Source: Sternotherus odoratus (Eukaryota > Chordata > Testudines > Kinosternidae). From it: DNA of 64,000 nucleotides. The translations under genes were made by a program, and so were the position numbers. A model generated the notes under the pieces. It was given only the letters and a program-made list of their open reading frames with translations, did no database searches and was not told the DNA's origin. The stretch lies in the NCBI GenBank assembly GCA_032164245.1, contig JAVMKO010000002.1, forward strand, positions 180,860,920 through 180,924,919, written 5' to 3'. Positions 45,733-56,517 of the stretch are shown piece by piece; position 1 is the stretch's first letter, and each line of letters opens with the position of its first letter.

Positions 45733-47575
45733 TACATAAGAACATAAGAACGGCCATACTGGGTCAGACCAAAGGTCCATCTAGCCCAGCATCCTGTCTA
45801 CCGACAGTTGCCAATGCCAGGTGCCCCGGAGTGAGTGAACCTAACAGGTATGATCGAGCGATCTCTCTCCTGCCATCCATCACCCCCCTCTGACAGACAG
45901 AGGCTAGGGACACCATTCATTACCCATCCCGGCTAATAGCCATTTATGGACTTAGCCTCCATGAATTTATCCAGCTCTCTTTTAAACCCTGTTATAGTCC
46001 TAGCCTTCACAGCCTCCTCAGGTAAGGAGTTCCACAGGTTGACTGTGCGCTGCGTGAAGAAGAACTTCCTTTTATTTGTTTTAAACCTGCTGCACGCCAA
46101 TTTCATTGAGTGGCCCCTAGTTCTTCTATTTTGGGAACAAGTAAATAACTTTCCCTTATTTACTTCCTCCACACCACTCATAATTTTATATACCTCTATC
46201 ATATCCCCCCTTAGTCTCCTCTTTTCCAAGCTAAAAAGTCCTAGCCTCTTTAATCTCTCTTCATATGGGACCCGTTCCAAACCCCTAATCATTTTAGTTG
46301 CCCTTCTCTGAACCTTTTCTAGTGCCAGTATATCCTTTTTGAGATGAGGAGACCACATTTGTACGCAGTATTCAAGATGTGGGCGCACCATGGATTTGTA
46401 TAAGGGCAATAAGATATTCTCCGACTTATTCTCTATCCCTTTTTTAATGATTCCTAACATCCTGTTTGCTTTTTTGACTGCCGCTGCACACTGCGTGGAT
46501 GCCTTCAGAGAACTATCCACAATGACTCCCAGGTCTTTTTCCTGATTGGTTGTAGCTAAATTAGCCCCCATCATATTGTATGTATAGTTGGGGTTATTTT
46601 TTCCAATGTGCATTACTTTACATTTATCCACATTAAATTTCATTTGCCATTTTGTTGCCCAATCACTTAGTTTAGTGAGATCTTTTTGAAGTTCTTCACA
46701 GTCTGCTTTGGTCCTTACTACTTTGAGCAGTTTAGTATCATCTGCAAACTTTGCCACATCACTGTTTACCCCTTCCTCCAAATCATTTATAAATAAGTTG
46801 AATAGGATCGGTCCCAGGACTGACCCTTGGGGAACACCACTAGTTACCCCTCTCCATTCTGAAAAAGTTCCATTTATTCCTACCCTTTGTTCCCTGTCTT
46901 TTAACCAGTTTTCAATCCATGAGAAGATCTTCCCTCTTATCCCATGGCAGCTTAATTTACGTAAGAGCCTTTGGTGAGGGACCTTATCAAAGGCTTTCTG
47001 GAAATCTAAGTACACATGTTTGCTGACCCCTTCAAAGAACTCTAATAGATTAGTAAGACACGATTTCCCTTTGCAGAAACCATGTTGACTTTTGCCCAAC
47101 AATTTATGCTCTTCTATGTGTCTGACAATTTTATTCTTTACTATTGTTTCAACTAATTTTCCCGGTATGGACGTTAGACTGACTGGTCTGTAATTGCCAG
47201 GATCACCTCTAGAGCCCTTTTTAAATATTGGCGTTACATTAGCTATCTTCCAGTCACTGGGCACAGTAGCCGATTTAAAGGATAGGTTACAAACCCTCGT
47301 TAATAGTGCCGCAATTTCACATTTGAGTTCTTTCAGAACTCTTGGGTGAATGCCATCTGGTCCCGGTGACTTGTTACAGTTAAGTTTATCAATGAGTTCC
47401 AGAACCTCCTCTACTTATACTTCAATTTGTGACAATACCTCAGATTTGTCACCTACAAAAGACAGCTCAGGTTTAGGAATCTCCCTAACGTCCTCAGCCG
47501 TGAAGACTGAAGCAAAGAATTCATTTAGTTTCTCTGCAATGACTCTGTCATCTTTAAGTGCTCCTTTTGTATAAT
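45733..47575 (-). mobile_element. CR1 LINE, 5'-truncated, antisense
   Basis: On the minus strand it starts inside the reverse transcriptase region and ends with the tandem 3' tail motif GTTCTTATGTTCTTATGT (45733-45750). The 3' untranslated part (45751-45932) has the GGCCATACTGGGTCAGACCA signature. It is the best-preserved CR1 of the window. Confidence 0.92.
45933..47264 (-). pseudogene. CR1 reverse transcriptase, C-terminal 443 codons open
   Basis: The frame covers most of the reverse transcriptase and the C-terminal region of the CR1 ORF2 protein. Landmarks in order: NYRPVSLTSIPGKLVE near residues 25-40, HGFCKGKSCLTNLLEF, DFQKAFDKVPH, SGVPQGSVLGPILFNLFIND, the catalytic FADDTKLL (the YADD box), then GVIVDSSLKASTQ and the conserved WNSLPEEAV near the end. 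The protein would copy LINE RNA at a nicked target. The frame continues upstream to about 47570 but holds a TAA (minus strand, 47417-47415), and the endonuclease half is absent, so the copy is not functional. It is transcribed antisense to THSD7A, if at all. Confidence 0.9.
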
Positions 47576-48479
47576 TATGGTGTAGATGTTCAGGCTTGCC
47601 CTGGGCTTTAGGACCCTGTGGGATGGTGAGGATCTCAGAGCTCAGGCTGCAACCTGAGCCTGATTAAATAGCCACGCAAGCCTGAGCCCCACAAGCCTTA
47701 GTCAGCAGACTTGGGCCAGCCACAGATTTGAACCCGGGGTCCCAGCTTGACTCAGGCTTGGACCTTCCACCACTGTAGAATCCTGGTGACTTGGCCAAGC
47801 CCTGGGTTAGCACAAATTGTGTGTAGATGGAAGGGAAATCAGTCTTGAGCCTGAGTTTGAACCTTGAGCTTACATTTCAGTGAAGAATTACCCTAAAGGT
47901 ATGCCTAAACAGGGATAGAAGACATAGGACCACAGCTGGCCTGGGTCAGCGGACTTGGGCTGGCGAAGCTAAAAATCACTGGGTAGGTATTTGGGCTTGG
48001 GCAGGAGCCTGAACATCTACACAGTGATTTTTCAGCCCCGGAACCGAAGGACCTTGAGCCCAAGTCAGCTGATCCATGCCACCCTAAATGCAGACTCTAG
48101 TGGTATGAATTAATAATTCCACTGATAAGGCTTGTTCGCTCTGCAAGCCAGATAACTGAAGAATAGAGTGCTACCAGCTCCACCTGCAAAGCCAGAGGAG
48201 CTTATCTATATATATAAAAGTCAAGTGGTGTGTGTATGTATGTATGTATGTACGTATGACTGCGAACTCCTCCCGCACCGTTTGAGCCAGAGACTTGAAA
48301 TTTGGTACAGTGAGGGGTCTTGGGGTCTAGATGCTGGTAAGGGTCGAAAAATTTTCGGATCTCACCTCTGACGCCCCCCAGGGGTGAAAGTCTTTCAGGG
48401 CCAATCACATCGGCTGGGCGGTTAGGTGGTGATGATGTCATAATACCCCCCTCCAACAGACACCTCACTCGCTCAGCTC

Positions 48480-48780
48480 ACCCCTCCCTCCTCCAACGGA
48501 ACCCCGGAGATCCCTCAGTTCTCTGCCCCTCCCCCCTCCCAACGGAACCCCGGAGATCCCTCAGTTCTCTGCCCCTCCCCCCTCCCAACGGAACCCCGGA
48601 GATCCCTCAGTTCTCTGCCCCTCCCCCCTCCCAACGGAACCACGGAGATCCCTCAGTTCTCTGCCCCTCCCCCCTCCCAACAGAACCCCAGAGATCCCTC
48701 AGTTCTCTGCCCCTCCCCCCTCCCAACGGAACCCCGGAGAGCCCTCAGTTCTCTGCCCCTCCCACCTCAACCCCGGACTC
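48480..48780 (+). repeat. 46-bp minisatellite in the Helitron
   Basis: About six units of 46 bp containing CGGAACCCCGGAGATCCCTC, then AGTTCTCTGCCCCTCC. Units are almost identical, so the array is young. Confidence 0.92.
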
Positions 48781-48865
48781 CATCAGCTCTGTGCCCCCCC
48801 CCCCACCTGCGAAGGTCCCCGGAATCCCTCGGCTCTGGGCCCCCTCCCCCCCTGCGACAGATCTG

Positions 48866-49150
48866 AGTTGGGTTTGGTGGGACGGTAAGTGAGGTGGGGG
48901 TGTTGGGTTCGGTCGGGGGATGAGGTGGGGGTGTTGGGGTTGGTCAGGGGGTGTTGCGGTTGGTGGGGGGGTGAGGTGGGGGGGTGGGGTTTGCTTGGGG
49001 GGGTGAGGTGGGGGTGTCGGGTTTGGTCGGGGGGTAAGTGAGCCGGGGGGGTGTCGGGGTTGGTCTGGGGGGGTGGGAAGGTGTCGGGGGGGGGTGAGGG
49101 GTGTGGTGTGGGTGTTGGGTTTGGTCTGGGGGGGGAAGGTGTTGGGGTGG
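48866..49150 (+). repeat. G-rich minisatellite block
   Basis: Units of GGTTTGGTCGGGGGG, GTGAGGTGGGGGTGTCGG. This is the opposite strand of the next block. Confidence 0.9.
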
Positions 49151-49154
49151 GTGC

Positions 49155-49797
49155 CCAGACCAAACCCGACACCCCCTCCCGGCTCACTTACCCCCCGACC
49201 AAACCCGACACCGCCACCTCACCCCCCCACCAACCGCAACACCCCCTGACCAACCCCAACACCCACCCCTCACCCCTCACCCACCCCAACACCTTCCCAC
49301 CCCACCCAGACCAAACCCGACACCCCCTGGCTCACTTACCCCCCGACCGAACCCGACACTCCCACCTCACCCCCCCAAGCAAACCCGACACCCCCACCTC
49401 ACCCCCCCACCAACCGCAACACCCCCTGACCAACCCCAACACCCACACCTCACCCCTCACCCACCACGACACCTTCCCACCCCCCCCAGACCAAACCCGA
49501 CACCTCCCCGGCTCACTTACCCCCGACCGAACCCGACACCCCTACCTCATCCCCCCAAGCAAACCTGACACCCCCACCTCAACCCCCCACCAACCGCAAC
49601 ACCCCCTGACCAACCGCAACACTCACCCCTCACCCACCCCAACACCTTCCCACCCCCCCAGACCAAACCCTACACCCCCCGGCTCACTTACCCCCCGACC
49701 AAACCCGACAACCCCACCTGACCCCCCCAAGCAAACCCAACACCCCCACCTGACCCCCCGACCAAACCCGACACCCCCCCCCCCCGGCTCACGGTGC
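49155..49797 (+). repeat. C-rich minisatellite block, inverted relative to its neighbours
   Basis: Units of GACCAAACCCGACACCCCC and ACCTCACCCCCC, grouped in higher-order units of about 180 bp (for example, repeats of CACTTACCCCCCGACC near 49185, 49336, 49515 and 49686). Pro/Thr-rich open frames here are repeat by-products. Confidence 0.9.
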
Positions 49798-49827
49798 ACT
49801 GTGTAGCACACAGATTATTAAATACAC

Positions 49828-50075
49828 TGTTCGGTCGGGGGGTGAGGTGGGGGTGTCGGGTTTGCTCAGGGGGTGAGGTGGGGGTGTCGGGTTTGGTCGG
49901 GGGGTGAGGTGGGGGTGTTGGGTTTGTTTTGGGGGGTCAGGTGGGGTTGTCGGGTTTGGTCGGGGGGTAAGTGAGCCGGGGGGTCTTGGGGTTGGTCGGG
50001 GGGGTGGGAAGGTGTCAGGGTGGGTGAAGGGTGGGTGTTGGGGTTGGTCAGGGGGTGTCAACTGTCTTCCCCCTC
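49828..50075 (+). repeat. G-rich minisatellite block, second
   Basis: Same units as 48866-49150 and again the reverse of the middle block. A short non-repeat spacer (49798-49827) separates it from the C-rich block. Confidence 0.9.
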
Positions 50076-50247
50076 CCCACCTCCGACTGACCCGAGCAAC
50101 GCCGGGCACTTATGCTAGTACATTATATGAGCTAAATACTTCTAAAGCTTCTCTTTTCTTTCCTTTTTTCTTCTCTTCTCATCTTTTCTGCCCATAAGGC
50201 ATTTTATGCAAAATTTATATTAATACTTAGCTACGTTTGTAGAGTTG

Positions 50248-50929
50248 TGTAGCGGGGTGCCTACCCGCTCCTGAAAGAAGGACTTAAAGCAGCCCTGGGA
50301 AGGGCTGTGGCTGGGGGCAAGCAGCTCCCAGGCTGAGTAGGGAAAAGCTGGGCTGATTGGGAGGCAGGCTCAGCTGGGGGCCACGCCCCCAATAGACCAG
50401 CAGGCCCTTATAAAAGGGCTAAGCAGCAGGGGCCAGAGTGCTGACCGAGGAGACTGTCTCTGAGATAGACAGGCCTGCCTGCTGGGGAAGCTTAAGGTAT
50501 CTAGAGTGAAGCAAGGCTGGGGCAAGGCAAGAGGAGCTGGGGAGCTCTGGCCTGGAAACCCCCAGGCTGCAGGGCCTAGGGGAAGGCCCAACAAAGGGTA
50601 CTGGGGTTGCAGGGAGCAGCCCATAGCTACAGAGGTAGAGGCAGCAGGCCAAACCCTTCTTGCCGGTGATGAGTGGCAATTATACTGCAGTTTGCCCCAG
50701 TGAACGGGGGCAAGTGGTGACTGGCAGTTTCCTAGACTGAAGCAAGGTAGGGATAGGGGGTGGGGGTTCCCTGGGAAGGGGAGACCCTGAGACTGTGAGG
50801 GTACTGCAGGGGTGCAGCACCATTGGCAAGCGGGACTACAGCCTGCAGAGAGTGCTCCCGAGGCTGGATGAGCTAATTCCCTGGATGACCAGCGGGAGGC
50901 GCCACAGGGTGAGTCGCCACCCTGCTACA
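50248..50929 (+). mobile_element. Solo LTR, family TGTAGCGGGGTG, copy 3 (682 bp)
   Basis: It starts TGTAGCGGGGTGCCTACC and ends CCACCCTGCTACA, flanked by the 5-bp duplication AGTTG (50243-50247 and 50930-50934). CTTATAAAAGGGC near 50407 is the TATA-like site. It has drifted more from copies 1 and 2 than they have from each other. Confidence 0.88.
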
Positions 50930-53199
50930 AGTTGGCACAACAAAAAATTAGAAAAAACAAAAACTAAGGTTCCAACAAGAATGCTAATTCAGTGGTTTTG
51001 TGTAGATATGCTTTGTATAGTTTACATATTGTACACATATTCTATAGAGACCATATTCTCACTCCAGCAGCACAAAGCAGCTTCTCAGTTGTCCTAAGTG
51101 GCCAACTGAGGATCTCCTGGCATAGCTGAATCCACAGGTATCACAGAGCGAACTCCAGATATTGCTGCTCTGAAAGCATTTTTGTGGAGAGCTTAGTTAG
51201 CATCTGTTCCACTCCAGCAATTGCTAGTTGTTGCAATGGCCTTGTGAGGGCCACTGAAAGTGACTGTACTTTTATAGTAGTACTTAGGTTGCCCTGGGAA
51301 TTGTGGGAGAGAAAAGATGGTATAAAGTTGCCTTTGACATCTCTGTTCCTCTCTCCCACCAGATCCTGCACTGAATGCAGGTTTGCTATTCCCAAGGATT
51401 GGGACCTATATGTGTAGTAAAATGTTACATGGTATGTCCAAAATGTATGCCATAACTCATCCAGCAGAGGTAGTGCTTTTGAATTAGCATTGTTTCTGAA
51501 TCATTAATTTTGCATTTCCTGATTTCTTATGATTTTAAACAGTCTAAAATGCTTGACTGCAGTATTTGTGCATTTAATACCTCCAATTTCCAGCCATAGC
51601 ATTGTGACCCTAATCAAACTTCCTATTTAAATATTTAATTACATGTGTTAATAAAAATAGAGACTAAAGTAAGAAATAACAGTTTTTGTATCAAGCCTGT
51701 GTTTCCTGTGATCTACTTAACAATCGTATATGTTGTACCTCAGAGGAGGCCATCAGATGACACTTCCAAGAAGTGTAGAAATCTCAAGACGCCACCATAA
51801 GTTGGCACTTAAACATTTCTTCTTTTACAGCCTCAGAAGCACTAATACGAACATTAGGAACTAACTTCAACCTATTTGGACTCTAACCAGTGCCAAGGAA
51901 AAAATCTGTACAATGTTAATTTCTAGGCTGGATTGTATAAATTGTTGTTTGATGAACTTCAGAACACAGCCACACAGATTTTTGCAGACCTGAGGCTTCC
52001 ACAATCTGCAGTATTTATTACTGTATGATTAAATGTCAACAAAACAATTTTTATTTATCACAAAATTTAAAGCTCTCCAGAAATTTCATCCAGTTTATTG
52101 CAGTGACTTTTTGACTGAACGCATCAATTCGTTAGATTATAGCCATTCAGGGACTCTGGTTGATTACTAGACATGGGGCCAAGACTAAGGTTTTCATTTT
52201 TCCCGTGGAATGTTTCTGTTCCTATTGTACTTTAATTTTAGAGGAAAGTTCTGTTGTCTTGTGTGGGTTATTGAGTTCAATAAAGGTTTTACTTTACATC
52301 TGTGCTTAAAAAAAGAGGACCAAATGTTCCTTTACTTGCCACCCCATTTACTTCAAGTAAGCAATTTTTATCATGCACCTAGGCATGCACTGTCTTAATA
52401 GAGCTGGTTTTATTGTATTGTCTTCAGTGTCCTCATTTAGAGCCTGCTTTGGGAGAGTAAAAAGGATTGTTGTGCTGAATAACGTCACATGGAAATTTAC
52501 CCTGATACTGATGAGCATGCTGCCTATTCTGCAGTAGCAAGAGTTTGCTATTCACGGGGTACAGCTGATCTATAAAAGTCTGACTTGTTGGTCTAAAGAA
52601 AGTGCTCCTTGCCGGTTGGGCCAGCTTCAGTTGTGGTGCTGGCACATACTAAAGTGGAGGGTGTCAGTAGCTGAAACTATGCCCAGGGGAAGCTTGTAGT
52701 GATGTTGTCAGTCACCCTTCCACTGGGAGCGGACATGACATTGCCTGAGGAAGAGGGTGAGGTTGAGGTTAGGAAGACCACCGATGGGGTACCTGTAAAG
52801 CCCAAGCCAAGACTAAATCTGCTCTTGACACTTGTGGAACCTTTGAAGCACACAACCTGTCCTTTCGTGTGGTAAGGAGTGAATCCCTCTCATCCTTCCT
52901 GTGCAGAGCAGCTCTTGTATGTGCAGTTTGCACCTCCCTGCACCAGAAAGTGAATCTAGCTTGGCATCTGCATTATTTGTTATATCATAGAAATATTGCC
53001 CAACTAGATAGCTCCTATTTTTAAAAAAGGACCTGTCACTCAGAGCTGAATTTTAATGGATGTCGGCTAATTTCTGACCGTTTAAGTATCTTTCAAATAA
53101 AGGAGTAACTTTAAAGGAAAATAGGGAAAAAAAAGGTTTAAAAAACAGGAAATGATTCATACAAAAATAAAAGTAGAAGTTAAGGACGAAAAATGTGTC

Positions 53200-53700
53200 A
53201 TAAACCATGAATCTTGAACCAGATCTGCTCAGGAGACCTAATGCACTAACTCTCCACCTGATAGCTTGCTGGCATCAGCTAGAACCAGGACTATTTGAAA
53301 TTCAGCTCAGATCGGAAGCTTCACCCAAGACTGCCAGTTGGCAGAACATCCGAGCTCCTGATTGGTCTGCTCCCCCGGCTTAAGTGAAAAGGAGGAACAG
53401 GAAGTTGGCTGTACAACTGAGCTCTATCCTGCTTTGGACTGCTTTCACAATGCTACCTACTCCTGTCTCTTGGTCCTAATCTCTTGGTTTCCTGACTTGG
53501 CCTGATTCCTTGTATGTGATTTCTGGGTCATCTCCTGATCCTGACCTCTTGATTTCTTGACCTGGACTGATTCCTGATATCTTGCACTCAATTCCTAACC
53601 TTGATTCCTGATTTTCTGGTTCTGAACTCTGGCTGGTGTTGGGACCTGGTCCTTCACCCTACATGAACATTTAGACCAGACCATCTATGTAGCAGCCCTG
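53200..53700 (+). repeat. CCTGA-rich interspersed repeat
   Basis: Repeated TCCTGACCT, TTGACCTGGACTGATTCCTG-like phrases suggest a decayed LTR or simple-repeat-derived element. I could not find its ends. Confidence 0.4.
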
Positions 53701-56325
53701 ACAAAATATCCCTATCTGCCTACCCTTTTTTGTCTGGTATTTGTTAGTATTTTGTCTGTTTAGATGCTTGGCAAAGTACTATGCTTGACTGCCATGCCAA
53801 ATCAATATAGTAGTATTAAAAATAAAACTTCACACTGTTGATGACAACTTTGTTCTGGTGGTATTTCTTCCAAATGGGTGTGGTCTTTACTCTGGTCATT
53901 GTTCCTAGCATATGGTCAGATGAGTTCTGGTACTTGAATATATTATGTGCTTTAAAGGAGGTAGCAACAAAAGTCAGGATGCTCATAAGACTCATTAGTG
54001 AAATGTCAGAAATAATTTAGTCTAAATATAATAAACCTCAAAATACATGAAATATCCATAATAAAATATTATCTTCTAACTGTTCTCCATTCTTTTGCCA
54101 CCAGTGATATAAAAAATTGGACTTTTGACAACTTCTGGATCTTAATTTGCTAATGTACCAGGATTACTGAATATTTGTTCAATAAAAAAATGGGATAACC
54201 CAGAGCCATGATCTGTTATAACAGATAGATGACATACAAAGGACTCTGATTTGAAGTGGTGAACTGTTCTTGTTTAAATATGGACCAAACTAAGCCTATA
54301 ATTAACTTTATCCCTCATAGTGAAACCAAACTTGGTTCAAGTTTCTAGTTAAATGTTTCCCCAAGAGAGCAAAGATGAGAAAGTTTTAACATAGTCCTAC
54401 ACTTTTCCACTATGATCTTCATTGTGACAGTAGGTGCTCTGTTCAAGCATAGGGGTGACTGGAAGTTTCCAGCATTGAGTGTTGGCTTAAGATGGAGCAT
54501 TAAGAGAATGGTATGTATCCTTACTCTGACACTGAGCCTCTTCAGGGATTGCTTGTCCATTCTTTCCCTTTCAACCCAATCAGATTTCATTTTGATGAGG
54601 CAAAGACGAATCCAGATTTCCAATGCTATTACAACAGACACCTCAGAAATCTATCGTGTATAGTTCCCAGAATTGCTGAAAGTGAGTTTTATAACTAGGT
54701 TCTCATTCTTTGATGCATGCACATTAGGGTGATAAGACCATGTCTCTGGAAGACTCATTTTGGCCCCAAACTGCTTAATTCCTGGTTTTCCTGTGCTATT
54801 CAAGATGAGGATTTACCCACAGGAGAAATGTGCTTCTGTCTCTGCTAGACACTTAAGCTAGAATACACTTAATAACTACCCCTCCTACTCCACCTCTGGA
54901 CCCAGTTAAGATCACAAACTTTAGGATGAGATCAGTGCTTTTTATACTGGAATGAGATAAACATATATTTATTAAGTCATATTCATTTTGTACTGTTTCA
55001 ATTACCTGCCTTTCTGGGATAAAACATCAATATTAACATTCAAGTAACCTGATAGTCTCTTTCTGGAAGTCTCATATTTATTGGTCTTCCTGTAGCCAGT
55101 ATTATTTTAGCTTAGCGTCTATATCCTTTGGGCATTTAAAATTTTCATGAAGAGTTGGGTTGCACTCTCTCTTATAGGTAGAATATTAGGGTACCTGTTT
55201 AATCATTTGGTTGTATTCATGTACCTTTTCTCTGGACTTCATTCTTCGTAACACTGTGGATCCAGGAGCCTCCATTCATTAACTTCTTTCTGTACTGTCC
55301 TTTGCCAAAATAGCTTCTATGTTTTCCTCAGTGGTAAAGTTGGACTTCTTCTCAATTGCTGGTTCAGCGTGCAGAGCTGTGCAAGGAAACCCCTTCTTTT
55401 CAAGTTCACTGAAAGACCTCCAGTGAAGGATTTTTTTTTTACAAATCTTACCTAGAAGTAATGCTAGAGAATGTACATCTAGAATAAGATCATTCTAGAT
55501 AGATCTTCAACCCAATTACTTGTTGTAGTGTTCCTTATTGTAAATTAACCAGTGTTTTGTCCCACTGTGTAGTTTTAGATTCCTAGTTTTAACTGCAGCA
55601 CTTAATTTCCATCCTGACATTAAATGTAATTGTGGTATTGGCATTCCAGCCTCTACTGCCTTAAAAAAAATCCATTAATGAGACTCTTCATTTATAATTA
55701 GATGTGCACCTCAACTTTACCCAAGAGAACCCCAAAACATCTGTGGCCTACCCAGACAGATGTTGGTCCTGCTACTTAACAAATAACTTTTAGAAACACA
55801 TAAGGAGCCTTCTTCCCGTCCTGCTTAAATGCTTTACACATTCTGATGCCCAACTGAAATGTAAAGGTTTTTGTTTTGTGACTGAGTTGTGGATATTAAA
55901 ACTCAGGGGCTGAGAAAACTATATGAACTGAAAATTAGGATATATTTTTTTTCCTGAAACACCTGCAAATTAAGCCTGCTCACTTGCCTGGCTGTAATAT
56001 ACTTACATTGTTTGGGTATATAATATACTTTGTTCATGTATCATATATTCATGATTTATTTACAGTAGCTATGACAAGTGAAAACATAACAATAGCCACC
56101 CACATCCATTTCAGCAGAGTTCAAATTCGGCTACATAAGTGCATTTGAGAATTGTGACCTGTTCTTTTAACATCAGGCCATCGAAGACAGTCATTCTGAT
56201 GAGTAATCTACTTACTGTGTTTTTACACAACAGAATCTAATTTATTTGTGTGCCCATCTGGGCTAGATTGCTCATTTTAAGTTAATTTAACAATGATAGA
56301 CTGCTACTGGCCTTTTCTTTCCCAG

Positions 56326-56517
56326 GAGAAGAGGTTGACAGACAGCTGTGTAGAGATGCTATCTATCCAATTCCCATTGTCTGTGAAGTTCCATGCCCAA
56401 AGGATTGTGTACTCAGCATGTGGTCCGGATGGTCCTCCTGCTCTCACACCTGCTCAGGCAAAACCACAGAAGGAAAACAGATGCGAACCCGCTCCATTCT
56501 GGCATATGCAGGTGAAG
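56326..56517 (+). CDS. THSD7A: THSD7A internal exon (fifth in window)
   Basis: The 192-nt exon follows TTTTCTTTCCCAG and ends before GTAAGGTT, phase 1 at both ends. After the split Gly it reads EEVDRQLCRDAIYPIPIVCE, closing the divergent repeat, then VPCPKDCVLSMWSGWSSCSH and TCSGKTTEGKQMRTRSILAY, opening the next classical repeat with the WSGWSSC signature. The alternative boundary one base later is excluded by the phase rule of the neighbouring exons only if the next exon, outside the window, keeps phase 1. Confidence 0.92.

Larger units (their letters stand above)
45585..47893. mobile_element. Possible Harbinger-like MITE split by a CR1 copy
   Basis: The left end GGGTACATCTACGCTG and the right end GAAGAATTACCC are weakly inverted, with TGA and TAA outside. 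The outer pieces are 45585-45732 and about 47576-47893 and are rich in TTGGGCCAGC-like text. A second block of similar style follows at 47894-48095. Confidence 0.4.
48205..50118 (+). mobile_element. Non-autonomous Helitron (1.9 kb)
   Basis: The 5' end TCTATATATATAAAAG follows an A and the 3' end ...GCTAG precedes a T, as Helitrons insert between A and T without duplication. The 3' end carries the short hairpin CCCGAGCAACGCCGGG shortly before CTAG. The first 220 bp (TTTGAGCCAGAGACTTGAAATTTGG) match the usual leader of vertebrate Helitrons. No Rep/helicase. The interior is almost entirely minisatellite. Confidence 0.82.
26046..56325 (+). other. THSD7A intron (about 30.3 kb)
   Basis: Very long phase 1 intron that holds most of the mobile elements listed from 28 to 51 kb. 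Stretches with no element I can name: 26046-28080, 29053-32080, 35963-37540, 38040-40548, 41465-42260, 43690-45580, 50935-53200 and 53700-56325. These are AT-rich with stops in all frames; I saw no exon-like frame with splice sites, no RNA gene and no CpG island there. The acceptor is TTTTCTTTCCCAG. Confidence 0.7.
8920..56517 (+). other. THSD7A: THSD7A gene, central part (five internal exons and introns)
   Basis: The five exons join into one 992-nt reading frame coding about 330 residues of tandem thrombospondin type-1 repeats. The order of landmarks follows vertebrate THSD7A: YGWRTTEWTEC, LCHIPCP, HLLEAIPCEEP, RQLCRDAI, PCPKDCVLS. Intron phases entering and leaving are 2, 2, 1, 1, 1, 1. THSD7A is a type I membrane glycoprotein of about 1650 residues in human, found on endothelium and podocytes, and a known autoantigen in membranous nephropathy. 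The start codon, signal peptide, transmembrane segment and 3' end are outside the window. The paralogue THSD7B is the main alternative but fits less well by recall. Confidence 0.9.

Noticed and set aside
48480..49800. CRISPR-like array of repeats
   Set aside because: Units are contiguous minisatellites without unique spacers, and the genome is eukaryotic.
48783..50109. Several Pro/Thr-rich frames of 100-250 codons
   Set aside because: Minisatellite translation inside the Helitron; frames exist on both strands with the same repeat.
8920..56517. THSD7B instead of THSD7A
   Set aside because: The exon text follows THSD7A more closely in my recollection (for example, YGWRTTEWTEC and VDRQLCRDAI); a database alignment would settle it.
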